Shown: positions 1 through 12,244 of the stretch, one piece after another | Layout of the letters: every line of letters starts with the position of its first letter | How positions within the stretch are numbered: position 1 is the stretch's first letter | Source: Typhlomys cinereus | Taxonomy: Eukaryota; Chordata; Mammalia; Rodentia; Platacanthomyidae | Length of the DNA stretch: 64,000 bases | NCBI GenBank assembly: GCA_023101885.1 | Contig: JALPQD010000409.1 | Span: forward strand, 1,700,610-1,764,609 | Direction of reading: 5' to 3' | Made by a program: the position numbers and the translations under genes | The notes under the pieces: generated by a model | What the model was told of the DNA's origin: nothing | The model's database searches: none | What the model saw: the letters and a program-made list of their open reading frames with translations, nothing else

Positions 1-279
1 TTGGAGTTTAGATCTTGGAGTTTGTCCTGCTCAGGTTTTTCTGTCTTAGTATGAAGCTATCTTTCCTGGATATATCCCCATTCCTTCCTTTTGGAATGGA
101 ATAATTATCCTGTGACATTATATGTTGGAAGTATGTAACTTGTCTTTCGATTTTGCAGGAGACTTTGGACTTTCGGACTGGGTTTAGGTTATTGATATAG
201 TCTATGAAGACTTTTAAAGTTGGAGTGATATGGTTTGCATAATGAGATGGCAATGAGTCTGCAAGGGACGGGAGTGGAG
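1..279 (+). mobile_element. ERVL-MaLR internal sequence, 3' end
   Basis: This stretch matches the last part of the internal region of the complete MaLR copy at 31,651-33,862 (there about 33,230-33,509). It shares the segments about a tatgcc/tatcccc match, 'tagtctatgaagactttt' and 'aatgagatggcaatga'. It ends in a purine-rich tract (about 264-279) placed where a polypurine tract should lie, directly before the LTR. The element is cut by the left edge of the window. MaLR internal regions are non-autonomous and are not expected to encode a full set of retroviral proteins. Confidence 0.85.
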
Positions 280-635
280 TTTCATGGTTTTAAATGTGTC
301 CCTCACAGTCTCATGTGTTTGAGAAGGTCATAGCACCTTCTAGAGATAGAGCCTTGCTGGAGGAAGGTGATCAAAAGGGGTATGACATGAGATGAATTAG
401 TCCCACCCTACCTCCAGAAGGAGTCTGCCTTTGCAGCAAGTAGTCTGGTAGCTCTCAACTTCTCCATGTGGGTGACTTAGCCTTTCTCTAGCTTCATCTA
501 GCCAGCCATGCTTCCTCTGCCATGAAAGACTGTATTTCCCTTCTGGAATTTTAAGCTAAATAAATCTCCCTTTCTCCCTTAATTTGATTACGTTCGGGTG
601 CCCTCTCACAGCAATAGTTAAGAGTAACTGTTATA
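280..635 (+). mobile_element. ERVL-MaLR 3' LTR
   Basis: A 356-bp LTR aligned end to end with the LTRs at 31,651, 33,510 and 40,060. The expected TGTCATGG start has decayed to ttTCATGG, and the TACA end to TATA. An AATAAA signal is at 559-564, followed by the conserved 'acagcaatagttaagagtaa' near the 3' end. It is the right-hand LTR of an element whose left part lies outside the window. Several substitutions separate it from the other copies, so it is an old insertion. Confidence 0.88.
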
Positions 636-3370
636 GCTGTTAACAACCTTCTATAACCAGCCATCTGCTACTTTATCCCTGTCCTCATTTTCTCTTTCCA
701 GGGAGATCAACATCATGTCATATTACAGCCATAGAGTCAAATTAGTGTGCATAATGCTCTGAAAATGCACATAAGGTACTAAAATATCTGTTCAATAAGT
801 GAGTGCATTGATTAATTCTATCCATATGTTATTTCTGCTGTGTAGTTTGCAAAATATTCATGTCATCCATTGTTTTTTAAGGAATTTTGAGTTAATTGAA
901 ACAAAACAAAACTTCTCCTTCAAGATTTAATATTCTACCATATAACTTTATTTTTCTCTGATAGATATGAAATGCTGAAGGACATTATAAGCTATTTAGA
1001 CACCAATAAAAGCACCCTGTCATAATCTTATATCACTCTTAGTGTGCTGTTAGTGCTCTTTTGTAAGAAAAGAAACAAATCGTATTTTAAAGCAGTGGTT
1101 GTGATCATTATTAATTTCATATTAATCATTCTAAATGCTTTATCACTCATTAAAATATGTGAGAATTACATTCTTTTGAAAATATCCCAAACTAAAATAT
1201 TGTCCTTTTCATTATTCTAATATAGAGCTTGTATTCCAGTATTTCCTGATCGCCTACTCTTAGTAATCTATCAGGAACAGATGAAATAGCTAGTTATTCT
1301 GAAGGTGAAGTATTTGAAATGTCAATTATAAAAAGAGTCAATTAATGTCAGACCATAAATTGTCATAAAGAGACAACACTAGTTACCATGAAGGAATTTA
1401 TCTTCGGTCATTTTAGTGAGTGCAAAAAGTAGTAGAGATGTAATGTCTTTTGATTTCATGTAGTGCTTTATATTTTGAGGCAATCTCAGGTTGCTAGAGA
1501 TGTTACTTTCCATCTTTGATTGGCAATTGTTGCCTGACATCTTTTTACTCTAACACATCACTTTTGAGTAAAGTCATTATACCATTTCAGTGAAGAGGCC
1601 TTAGAGTTGTGTGCATTTTGCCAGAAGAACATGTCTTAGCTACCTGAGCCCAGTTTCACACACCAGTGATTTTCAGTTATTTTGAAAACCATGTCAGGAT
1701 GATCATGATTTGGAATTAGCCAACTCATAAAGACTTTGTGTCAAATGACCAATATAAATGTCTATGGTAAATTTATTTGCAAATTGATTGCCTGACATGG
1801 AAAGGATACTGTGTTTAAACTCAGTACTTCAAAAAAACCTAGTTTAGCTATTTAAATATCATTAAATATTCAGAAAGAAATATATAAAAATACATGAGGA
1901 TCAAAAATTCAAGGTCTTTTGTAGTTGCACAACCTTTTGAATGGTTTCTTATTCTTATAATGTCCTGTTTTCCTTGTATCTAATGCTTATTAGTCTTTTC
2001 CCCCAGAATGACAGCAATTGAAACTTGATGTTTATGCATACCGAACAAGTGCTCTTCTTATGATCTGAACTATTTTCCCAGTCCATCACTATGAAGTTTA
2101 TTATGGCATTCCATGTACACAATTTTGTAATATGTATATGACAACAATTTTAATTATCCCATTCATTTTTGAAGTTCAGCTCAAATTTTGTCAAATTCTA
2201 TTGCTAAAATTCATTCAAGAACCATTAGATAATATGAAAGAAGTTATTTATAAGTAACTTATATATATCACCTATTGATATAGATATAGAAATCAAATTA
2301 GATAGTATAATGCACAGTTATACATGAGAAAAAATTTATCTGTCTTTTCATATAGTTCTTACTGTTAGTCAAAATAATAAAAAGCAAGAAAAAGGATTAG
2401 ATAAAAGCAATAAATGCTTACATTCTGAATGATCATATATAGAGACATCATATAATTTACTAAGTTTTTCAGAGTCTTAGATATCACAATAACCTAAACT
2501 AATGAAGACTAATGATTGGATTTCTAAATATCAGTCTTGTCTTCTCAGAAATTTAAATAAACCTGGGAATATGTCTTGTTTATCCATTTTATACTCAATC
2601 TAATTTGACATACACTTCTTTTCACAGAGTTCTTCCTTGAATTTTACTTTAATTTCTAGAGGTAGAATTAAATGAGAAAATAAGATATGCTTTTCTCCCC
2701 TGATATCTAGGATGAACTACCAGTTTTATATTTCTTTTCACTGTTATTCACATTAATTAGCTAATTTAATCAAGGATAATGCTTCTTCTTCTTGTTAGAA
2801 AACCAATATGTGAGCCACATATTGACAGAATAAGGAGAAAATGATCCAAGAGTGAAGAGAGAATCAAGAAACCAAACTGTTTTTTCTTTCAATGTGATCA
2901 CAAAAATTTTTGTTTACCATTAATAGCAAAACCAATATTTTTTTCCTTTGGAAAATATCTTGTTACAGTTTACAAATCAAATATCCTCTGGTGGCCCAAA
3001 GTCAAAGTCTTAGGATAATGGTAAATGGTGAAATTTAAAGCAGTGAATCCTATTCCTAATCAGAGATTATTTATGCATTTCTTTTTTATATAAAACAAAG
3101 AAATTCTCGCATATTTAAGGCACCGTAATATTTTATTAGTATGTTTTGAAAGGAATGCTTACCAGCTAATATAATTGTAGATAGACATAATGATGGATGT
3201 GTATGTGTGATAAAGCAAGAGAGAGAGACAGAGAGAGAACCTGAATTTTTATTTTGCAGAAGTAACAGCAAACTCTTCATTTCCCCTTGGAAAGTAAGGA
3301 ATATCTGGTTAATAAAACCCATTGATTTAGTGCAATTATAGTTGCTATAATTAACATGTTTGTGGTCTAA
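636..3370. other. AT-rich unique DNA
   Basis: About 2.7 kb of AT-rich sequence with frequent stops in all frames and no gene that I can support. One short minus-strand SINE-like remnant (about 2022-2085) is listed separately. Confidence 0.6.
2022..2085 (-). mobile_element. possible tRNA-derived SINE remnant
   Basis: On the minus strand this reads like the start of a rodent tRNA-type SINE: a 'ggactggg' start, then an A-box-like stretch and 'agcacttgttcggtatgcat'. It is short and heavily diverged, with no tail or target duplication visible, so a chance match is possible. Confidence 0.35.
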
Positions 3371-3373
3371 ATT

Positions 3374-3413
<40 letters not shown>
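3374..3413. repeat. (GT)n microsatellite
   Basis: About 19-20 uninterrupted GT units. A minus-strand frame rich in Thr-His repeats is produced by this microsatellite and is not a gene. A short GA-rich stretch lies near 3219-3237. Confidence 0.98.
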
Positions 3414-3416
<3 letters not shown>

Positions 3417-4125
3417 AAAGAAGTAGAAATAAGATCTGTACAATAGCTAATATATCCACATTCCCCTATGGACAAGGAAGGATCTCAGGAAAAACAGTTG
3501 GAGTAGGTGCTAGATAAGACAAAGGAAGTTCTACAATTATCGATTTGCCTACTGGTTGATTGATTGTGTCACCACAGAAAGGAAGGCACATCCTAGTACA
3601 AGAATCTGGAATAGAGCCTTGGGACATGAGAGAAGACAAACATGGCTGGAATGGAGAACTGGAGGGAAGGTATGAGATCAAGAATATGGGACAGTAGATG
3701 GTTGGAAGGGAAAGACTTAAATTAATTCAATTTGTGTATGAAAATATCAAGTAATAAAGAGGAAAAATGGAAAATAAGTAGAAACAAAACAAACAAAATC
3801 ACACTGTGACACTTTGGTACCAGAGTGATAAGGATAAAAATATCCTAAAGAAGCCCCTATTTACTCAGTCTTACTATCTGAACTTTGAAGCAAGACATCC
3901 CAAAATGAAATTTCCTGAGAATGCTCAGGTTGGGAGAAAGAAAAATTTGTAGCCTGTTGCCAGCCAGAGGAGGAAGGGATTTTAAAACCTTGCAGGAAAG
4001 ACTGGTGTCAAGACAATGATGGATTGAAGAAAAGTAGGACGACACTTTGACCAGGACTACTTAGTTATGCATGCATTTGGCTTTTTGCTTATTTTTAAAA
4101 TATATTACTTGTGATTGAGGGAAGA
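3414..4125. other. AT-rich unique DNA
   Basis: No gene, RNA or recognisable repeat seen. Short open frames on the minus strand lack any coding signature. Confidence 0.55.
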
Positions 4126-4153
4126 TACATATATATATAGAGAGAGAGAGATT

Positions 4154-4189
<36 letters not shown>

Positions 4190-4200
4190 AAGAGAGAGAG
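4126..4200. repeat. (AT)n/(GA)n microsatellite
   Basis: A short AT run followed by a long interrupted (GA)n tract. On the minus strand this is a CT-type tail placed directly after the SINE-like sequence at 4201-4335, so it may be the expanded tail of that SINE. Confidence 0.95.
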
Positions 4201-4335
4201 GCCACACATGCATAGTTATTGGTTAAAGGAGACTTTTCAGTTCTAACCTCCCACCATGTAGGCTCCTGAGAATCTAATTCAAGAAATTGGGTCTGTGAGA
4301 AAGTTTCATCTACTGAGCTGTGAAAGGTCCCTGGC
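4201..4335 (-). mobile_element. tRNA-derived (B2/B4-like) SINE, diverged
   Basis: Read on the minus strand it has a 'cagctcagtagatga' A-box region, then a B-box-like 'cttgaattagattctcag', then 'cctacatggtggg', which is the order seen in rodent tRNA-derived SINEs with a CA/CT tail. It is old and has no clear target duplication. Confidence 0.6.
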
Positions 4336-6149
4336 CTTCGGTTTAAGTCTTACTTTCATGATAGGATCCAGAATACATAATTGCTTATCTTCCCGATGTG
4401 GGCACATGAATAAATGTAACTTTTTCTGTTTTATCAATGTAATTTGAATACTTTAATGAATTTAATAATGATTTGTTGCTGAGTCTGTTCTGATTACTGT
4501 TACCATAGTTCTAACATCACTATCAAACTGGCATGAAAATAAATATTTCACTAATTTCATTCTTAAAGAATGAATTGTGTAAGGTAAGTAATTGAAGGTT
4601 TAAATAATGAGATAAGATAAATATCAGAATGCACAAAGGGAAAGATATTTAAAGGGGGAAAAAGGGGATTGTGACCATGACGATGAATACAAGTTCAAAG
4701 TATAACAAAAGTCCAAACTGACTAGAAATGGTTGAAAATGAGCAAAATAGTATAAGGAAGAATGAACACATATCGAACATGAAAGTGTTCCCAAGTTATC
4801 ACTTATGTCAATCTAGCTTTCATTCCCAGAAGAGAATTTCTTTTAGAATATTCGGTCTAGACCAAAGGAAATAAATATCACTCATATTGGCAAAATCTGA
4901 ATCTTGACATGTAAGTGCCATTTACTTCCTGGTAGTCTTTATTCTATCAGTATAAAAGGAATTTTGAAGCATTTGAAGGACTGTTATTTGTTATGCATTT
5001 GGGGAAATAGCTGTGATTTTTCTTTGCTTCACATGGTTAAGATAAGCCACTAAGTTACGCTATTCTTTCATGGGCTTATAGTTTTTCCATTTCCCATAAA
5101 TGGAGCAGATTTCTGAGCAAAGAATTTTACCATTTTATATGTCAGGATATTAAAAAGAAAATCATGAAGCAAATCCATTTTGTCAGTCAAGACAGATAGT
5201 TTTACACTTTCAAGTTCTAGGCATATTAGATTGTATTTGAATAGGCTACAAATTTAAAACTGACATGGTTAGTCAGCCTAACCTATGCAAAGACCATAGG
5301 TCATAAATCTGACCAACTGAAGATAGCTTCAGAAAAAATACCATTATTTTGAGAACCCTTATGATAAGGAATGAATCTATTCCCTGATTGTTCTTTTTGT
5401 TTGTGGGTGGTGTATGTGTGGGTGGGTATGTAGGGGGGTCATGTGAAACTGACCCAAATATATGTTCCTGTGGAGTGTCATGGATTATTCTTATTATTTG
5501 CTTCAAGGTTTTCCAGGTACTACTTTCCACAGACAGATACACAGACCACTACCATTTTCACCTGTCCAGCCCTATGAACCAGCATAAACCCAGACTTACA
5601 TGCAGGAAAAAGAAGTGGGAGCAGTAGGAATTGATCAGCCATCTGGTCAGAGGAAGCCTAGGATGTCCTCCATTATCTAAGCCAAAGTTATTAGAGCATA
5701 CATGAGAATTTATAGGAAAACAATCAAAGAAGAGCAGGGCAAATTCTTTGCAGGATTATGTAAAATGTATGCATACATTCTGGGCTAGCAAAGAAAAGGC
5801 AGGAGTGACATCTACTTGCTGTGTGGGACAGACATTATGTCTCCACATAGAGTTAAAAGTAGGCATGACATTTAGTTGTTAAAAAGGATGGATAATGAAT
5901 ATCTCAAAGCAGAGTTACCTGGTCCATGCATTAACATATCTCAAACGTACAAGGAAGGAGCTATAAGGGGAAGTTTTAACCTCACCAGTTTTGAGAAGAA
6001 CAAAGCAATCTGAAATAGACAGGAGGTAAACTCAACTCCCAGAGGAAGGAATCCACATAACAACTGTCCATTTCAGATGCTAATGTGTCATGCTCCAGAG
6101 ATCATGCTTTAAGCCTGACAACCCCCACATTCACCCAGAAATTTCACAG
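4336..6149. other. mostly unique AT-rich DNA
   Basis: No supportable gene. A GT/GGGT-rich patch at about 5390-5440 creates overlapping short frames on both strands; these are low-complexity products. Confidence 0.55.
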
Positions 6150-6226
6150 GAGATCTGAGATTTGAACTCAGGTACTTTTGCTTCAAAAACAAAGTCTTTA
6201 TCCATAAGCCATATCTCTAGTCCATC
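6150..6226 (-). mobile_element. tRNA-derived (B2/B4-like) SINE, diverged
   Basis: On the minus strand: 'ggactagagatatggcttat' start with the A box, then 'gtacctgagttcaaatctca', a good match to a tRNA B box in its usual rodent SINE setting. The 3' part (about 6115-6150 in plus coordinates) fades into unrecognised sequence. Confidence 0.65.
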
Positions 6227-6407
6227 CTGAGTATTCAAAGAATTATGATACTGCTTCCTGATAGGTAACAGGAATAATTGATCTCTTTATAGAAATCTTC
6301 TCTCTTATTATGATTCTGTGAGTATGAGAAGAATGGCTGCATCTTGCTTTCTATTTCTCAAAATTGACATACTCAAAATAAATAAGGTCAGAAGTCCAAA
6401 CAATGAA

Positions 6408-6655
6408 AAAGAATGTTTGGGAACTAGTAAGAGAGTTCAGTGGGTAAGGTGTTTACTTGCAAAACTGGAGATCGAATTTGGTTCCCTGGAAGCCCACAGG
6501 GTAGAAGGAGTGAAGTTACATGTGAAAATTTTCCATTCACTTCCACCTATAAGTTGTTATGCATGCACGATATTACTACATTACACTTATCTTATCCTCT
6601 TTCTCTTCCTTCTTCTATCTCAAATAAAATATATAAATAAGAAGTAAAAAGAAAA
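6408..6655 (+). mobile_element. B2-like tRNA SINE, diverged
   Basis: Plus-strand tRNA-derived head with an A box around 'gttcagtgggtaagg' (about 6434-6448) and a B box around 'agatcgaatttggttccc', then an unrelated body and an A-rich tail containing aataaaatatataaataag. The order and length (about 245 bp) agree with the B2-like SINEs at 15,498 and 16,314. I see no convincing target duplication, as expected for an older copy. Confidence 0.7.
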
Positions 6656-7439
6656 TAAGTGTTGTTGTTTGGGTGCAGTTGATGAGTCAAAGTAGAATAA
6701 ACCTAAAATAGACTACTTGGGATAATAATGAGGAAGATGAAGTATTTTAAGATGTCACCCATGATGACATCAAGACTTCAATCAATATGAGCAAAAATGT
6801 GACATTTTTATTTTCTTAATATGTCATCTCTTTCCTTAGTCAAACCTTACCTCTAATGTAAGCAAAAATAATAGCATGTAGATCTTTACCACTAAAACTT
6901 TAAATATAAAGAGATCTTTTACAGTTCCAGGAAGCATCATAGATCTTGCACCTTAGTTCATTTGCTTATCACTGAATCAATTATTTTAGCCATGGGAATG
7001 TGCTAACTAAATTGTTTAGACCTTCTCTGTTCTTTGATTTATAAGCTTAAGTCTGAATGAGGCTAACAATTCATAAATGATTGCTGTAATCTCACTACAA
7101 ATAGATGAATTCTGATAATGAATAGCAAGTAAATCTTCACATGGAAATCTGCTGATACTAATAAAATGATGGTGAGTAAAAATTGAGCAGCTCCTCCTGG
7201 TATGCTTCAATGCAACACAGTAAATATAAATGAAAATATTAAACTATTATAGGTAAGAAATATGGAATCATGTACATGATGTCCCTACTCTGTATGGATG
7301 CTTCTTTCATTTTATATTACAGCAAAATATATTTTGTTTGGGTCTGTGCATTTCAGATATCCTTTTATTGAATAGTTGCTCATTTTATACTTATTTTTCC
7401 TGGTAATACATGTCAAGTTTTAACAGGTTCAGTTCTCAA
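6656..7439. other. AT-rich unique DNA
   Basis: Nothing recognised. Confidence 0.5.
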
Positions 7440-8170
7440 AGATTTTATACATGGGCAGAAGATAAAACGAGCCACTGTGGTTTCAGGAATTGATCTGTGT
7501 GTGAATCCATTTTTTATCATTTTAAATATGTGTGCCGAGCAGTCTCCACCCATACACTTTCACTATATCAAGGCTAGCAAGAAACAGATGCAGAGTCTCT
7601 CTTACCAGTTCCAAGGTTCCCACAGAGACAGGTTCCTGGGCTCACACCTAGGAGACTCTGGAGGCTGCCATCCTCTCAAGGTTTCCTCAGTGGGTCAGAG
7701 CCAGAGGTGCCGGATGCTGAACGGTCACCATCTGGGTTGGCCCTCAGAGTACTTTGCCAAGCTGGGCTTCAGCTCTCCAATAGGCTTCGGGGACCGAAGC
7801 TCCAGACTCTACAGTGATAGAGCGTCTAACTGCTCTTATCTCCCTACAGAATTGCAGGTGTGGCCTAGGCCTGCTCCTTAAGTACCATCTTTATTGCTTA
7901 TCAATACACTGCACACAAGGTTCAATACCACACAGGGGGAGTTCCACAGGTAGGTCATCTATCAATGTTTCAAACAGATTAACACAACACATGTCACTCC
8001 ACTTATGGGCATGCAGGCCCATCCTGTCATTCACATTCTTATCTTTTCACAGCACATTTGTTTGGGCTTGAAGGCCCCGCATTTCACTTGTTTCAATACT
8101 CAAACTTAAACACTACAAACTTGGACTCACAGACCCTGTACTTATTTATTTTTAAATTCAAACTTCAAAT
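7440..8170 (-). mobile_element. possible LTR or retroposed fragment
   Basis: A block clearly richer in G+C and CpG than its AT-rich flanks. On the minus strand there is an AATAAA at 7890-7895 followed by GC-rich sequence, an arrangement like the R-U5 part of an LTR; upstream on that strand is 'aatgcggggccttcaagccc'. The ends were not resolved and no TG...CA termini or target duplication could be fixed. A plus-strand frame of 134 codons (7477-7881) crosses it but matches no family I know. A retroposed transcript is an alternative. Confidence 0.35.
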
Positions 8171-8959
8171 TTCATCTTTATCCTGTTCTACACAATATGT
8201 TCCATCTCATCTTGATATTCTGCTTTTTAAAAGAAATCTCTATCAGACTTAAAAAAGTGCTAAATCTTCAAGAAAAAAAATCTTACTGATAAAGCAAACA
8301 TACAATCCAATTGATAAATCATATAAATCAGTAACAAAGTATTTATTATTATACAACTCTTTTAAGCTTGCAATTCTCAACAATGAAACATATTTTGGTT
8401 TTATTTTTTAAATATTAAATTTAATGAAAATTTAAGTTTTATATACAAACATTCTGATTTATTTTCAATTCTAGAATATTAGACAACAATGGCAGGGGAT
8501 TATAATTTACTAAAAGTTCCATTAACAATCTAAAAATATTAATAGTAATTTCAAAATTTCATCTGCTAATATTATCCATGCATTCTTGATTAATGATTCT
8601 TTTCTGCATTTCCAAGTATTTGGAGAAAATATGCATGATGATTTCAGTAAAGTATGTTCTGTGCCAAAATTCAGGTCTGATAAGCTGAGTGTACATACCT
8701 ACAGGGTGTCTTTGAAATTAACAATCTGTAGCTGTGTTGAAACTTTTATGAACAATAGATATGCTATAAAATTTCTTCTAAACATGGACTCTCCTTTCTA
8801 TGAAGGAATTTTCATTGACTATATTTTTCTTGTTATTATTTTAAAAAATTAGCTAAAGACAACTTGTCCAGTATGAAAAATTAAGTCTTCCCACATTCTT
8901 GATATTATGAATACTTGGTCATTGATCTAAACATATCTAAGAAGTATTCCAAACTCTGA
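8171..8959. other. AT-rich unique DNA
   Basis: Nothing recognised apart from homopolymer runs. Confidence 0.5.
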
Positions 8960-9322
8960 TTTTAGCAAAAAGGTTGTTGCTGTTGCTTAGAACTGTTTTC
9001 AATAAATTCACAACCAAACACTTTTAAGGGAACAAAGGGTTGTATTCTGGCTTATGATACTCTATTTCAAGGACTAAGGGAACTGGCCACACCCTATCCA
9101 CATAACGACTTAGAGAAGGACAATTCTTACATGCTAGCTCAGCATATCTGAACAATTATGCAGAGGGATATCAACCTCCTCAACCCCTTCTTCATCTACT
9201 ACACTATCTGCTGTAGGATTACTGGATGTTTAACTCAATGACTAATTTCTCACAATTGTACCCAGATATCAAACTCTCAGCTGTTAAATTGACACCTGTA
9301 TCAAACTATGACAAGAATTTTA
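8960..9322 (-). mobile_element. ERVL-type LTR remnant (URR1-like alternative)
   Basis: On the minus strand this starts 'gtcaatttaacagctgagag' and continues with 'acaattgtgagaaattagtc', 'gtccttctctaagtc' and 'ggccagttcccttagtcc', in the same order as the copies at 11,827 and 57,054. MLT2-like ERVL LTRs open with a TGT-ATGGTTAAT...TCAACTTGAC-type start. A non-autonomous hAT element of the URR1 type was also considered. Consensus comparison would decide. Confidence 0.5.
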
Positions 9323-9455
9323 AAAACATGTTAATAAAAGAGTGAGACTGGATATTCCAAGTTAGGTATTATAAATTTCCTTTAAAAAATAAATAACAGT
9401 GCTGTGAGATATTAAGAGAAAGAATTTATTCTTATTAGCCAAAATCTAGAAAAAG

Positions 9456-9838
9456 AACCAGTATGTTATATTATGATGGTTAATCTCACTTACCAAATTA
9501 TGAGATCTACAATCATCCAGGAAACAGACCCCAGTGAAATACCTGTGCAGAACTACTTTGCTTATTGTAACTGGTGTCTGAAGAAATGCACCTTTTCTTG
9601 GGTTTGGATCCTGGATGGTATAAGAATGAGAAAGTGAATTGAACACAAGCCTTCACTGTTCACTCTCCTTCCACACTTTGTGTGCAATGTGACCTACCAA
9701 CAGCTTCAAGGTTCTGCTGCCTTGTCTTCCCCATCAGGATAAATTCTACCTTGAATTAAGAGTGGAATAATCTATTTCTCCTTAAGTTATTTTTGTGAGA
9801 ATATTTTATCACAGCAAAGATGATAATGTAAGGCATAT
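9456..9838 (+). mobile_element. ERVL-type LTR remnant
   Basis: It opens with 'atgatggttaatctcactta' and has a later 'aagaatgagaaagtgaattg', then 'ctccttaagttatttttgtg' and 'tttatcacagcaaagatgat' near the end. These are the start and end modules of a common rodent LTR-like repeat. It is about 380 bp and old; no target duplication was seen. Confidence 0.55.
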
Positions 9839-10440
9839 ACTAATTAGGAACCAGGGGTTAAATCTGAATATATATTTAATTCTGCTTTCACTTATAAATT
9901 AAATTACTACTAACTGTGCATGACAGTTATGAGCATTACATAAAATCTATATTAAAAATCTGGCATACTATAGTCAATCAATAATTGACCATTGATATAT
10001 GACCTCAAATGGTCAACATTTATTATGTTCTATAGCAGCCACAATTAATGAATATAGGCCAGATGGAGTCTAAGAAGGTTCACTTGTGCTTTATAAAGAA
10101 CGTGGAATAACTTTCAATTTCTTCACAAGTCTGGATAAATCCCTTCTATGCTATAGGAAGAAAGAATGATAGAAGGCCAATGTATGTGTTCTTGAAGAGA
10201 AGCAAATGACTTACTTAGCTTCAACAGCATGATATTTATTACAATGTTTGCCTTCCTTTAAAAGGGTAACAAAGATAACTATGTATCAAAATTTCAACAT
10301 GATGTTCTCATGTAAACATAAAACATTGCAAAACACATTTAAATTTTTAAAGTATGTTTCTGTCTATCTGCCACCATAATGATATATTTCTAAGAGCCCT
10401 AATTGTCACATATACATTGACTTGTGATTTTCCTTCATTG
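9839..10440. other. AT-rich unique DNA
   Basis: Nothing recognised. Confidence 0.5.
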
Positions 10441-10445
10441 TCTTC

Positions 10446-10556
10446 ACAGAGATTCAGGCACACAAAGAGGTTAAATAATTTCCTCAAGGCAGTGTGTTGT
10501 GCCAGTAACAAAACTGGGGATTGAACCAGCAGTCAGTATCTCAGGTAATGTAAAAT
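10446..10556 (+). mobile_element. MIR SINE fragment
   Basis: The core reads as the MIR consensus: 'ttcaggcacacaaagaggtt', 'aataatttcctcaaggca', then 'aaaactggggattgaacc' and 'agtcagtatctcag'. MIR is an ancient mammal-wide SINE, so its presence marks this stretch as old genomic DNA. Divergence is high, as is normal for MIR. Confidence 0.85.
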
Positions 10557-11145
10557 CTAGATGATAAAATTCTTTTTGTTGTTCTTTGGCATGCTGCTTA
10601 CCATGTTTCTCTTTGTACTAAATTCATCAACTGTACATCCTCTGTTTATGATGTTGTTCAATGTTTGTGTGTCTCTAATAAATTATTGAGTCTTATTTTA
10701 AATGTAAGGGTTAGCAATGACATTTGTGCAATATAGACAAAAAGAATTGTCAGCACTTCAATAAGACTATGATTTGTTCCTAATCTAACAAAAACTGCAA
10801 TAAATATAGGCAGATAATCACAATATGAGAAAACCGTGTTGACTCTTTGTTCCAGAACTAGTATTTTGAATATGTATTAGGGGATAGGAGTGATAGAGGA
10901 ATGATTAACAGAGAATAAGAAAGGATTTCTGTTTTCTTTCTGAATTACTGATCTGACAGAATAAGAATGAAAATTGACAAAATTCATTTATATTTATTTG
11001 CTACCTGTCAGTAATTATTGAGTAGATAATTATTCAGTATCAATTTTTGATAATTTTCCCCAATTAGTGAGATGGGGAATTTGCTCAGAAAATGATCTGG
11101 TTATAAAATGAATAAAAATCACTGGAGTATTCACAACCTCACATT
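10557..11145. other. AT-rich unique DNA
   Basis: Nothing recognised. Confidence 0.5.
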
Positions 11146-11268
11146 TATTTTTTTTCTTTTGTTGAGATCCTGGCTAATCTAGAACTTATAGTATAGTAAA
11201 TGTTGTCTTCAGATTTAGAGATTTTCTGCATCTACCTCCAATTTCTGTAATTGTAGGTTGTGCCAGAA
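11146..11268 (-). mobile_element. B1 (7SL-derived) SINE, diverged
   Basis: A poly-T start on the plus strand is followed by 'gttgagatcctggctaatct', 'agaacttatagtatag', 'catctacctccaatttctgt' and 'aattgtaggttgtgcca', the reverse complement of B1 modules in their normal order. Old copy. B1 is confined to rodents, which supports the organism call. Confidence 0.75.
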
Positions 11269-11826
11269 TTCCTAGCCATAATGCTGATTAATTAATAGTT
11301 TGCATTAAACATGTAAAAGCATGTCCTTTCATTTGATAATCACAATACATACCTGTTGTAGACACATGACATAGCTAACATCTCCTTTTACTTGTGTTTT
11401 AAATTGATGGTTGTCTAACAAGTGGCAAATTTGTGATGTAGAATGATGTCTTTTTACTCATGATTTAGAATGCTATCTATTATACTATTTTATTATAAAG
11501 GTCTTCAATGGCACCAGATTAGGAGAAGATGAAAAAAAACCTGACTTGCAGCATGTCATAATTTCCTTAGTATATATAGTTTTAATATTGTAGATTTTAA
11601 ACTACCAATGAAGAAGCAATAGAATTTCACAGAGAGGCACACAAGCAGCTCACATTTGTAGAATTTGATTATAGAATATTGGTGTTATCCTTTAGATATG
11701 AGATGTTTGCCTTCAAAAACTTATGGGCTAAAGGCTCAGTTCACAATGTAGCAGTGTATAGAAAATGATATTATGATGTCATGAACTGATAGAATAAGAA
11801 ATTTATTCAAACGTGTACTCACCATA
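11269..11826. other. AT-rich unique DNA
   Basis: Nothing recognised. Confidence 0.5.
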
Positions 11827-12230
11827 TGTCATAGTTAGGCACAGTTGTAAACTTGACAGTTGAAGGTTTGAGCTTTGGGAACATTTGTAGAGAATTAACG
11901 ATTGAGCAAACCTGTAGGAGATTGTCTAGCTGATGGGGAAGGCCCAGTTTATGGTGGGTGGGATGAGGCCCTGAACAGATGAATAAAATACTGAGTTGAG
12001 GAAGTCGGAATCTTTACGTATACTTGGCAAGATATGCTGGTTTGGCAAGTAAGGATCATCCCTGTCTTAGACATTTTACAGAGATGGTGTGAGCAGTTCC
12101 CTCAGCCCTGGTGTTGGCATGAGCCCTACTGTCAAGCTGGACTGAGAGCTGTAAGCAGTCAATCCCTTAAGCTTTTCATGGTCATTTATATGCAACCTGC
12201 TGGGGAACTGAAACAGCATATATTCTTTAA
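11827..12230 (+). mobile_element. ERVL-type LTR remnant (URR1-like alternative)
   Basis: Starts TGTCATAG, then 'gttgtaaacttgacagttga', 'gggaacatttgtagagaatt', 'tgatggggaaggcccag' and 'gtgggtgggatgaggccctg'. The same ordered modules recur at 57,054 (plus), partly at 56,274 (plus) and at 8960 (minus), so it is an interspersed repeat. The right end is set approximately, where antisense L1 sequence begins. Confidence 0.55.
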
Positions 12231-12244
12231 CTGATCTGTTAATT

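Noticed and set aside
3086..3475. 129-codon minus-strand frame with a run of Thr-His
   Set aside because: Generated by the (GT)n microsatellite; no codon signature or homology.
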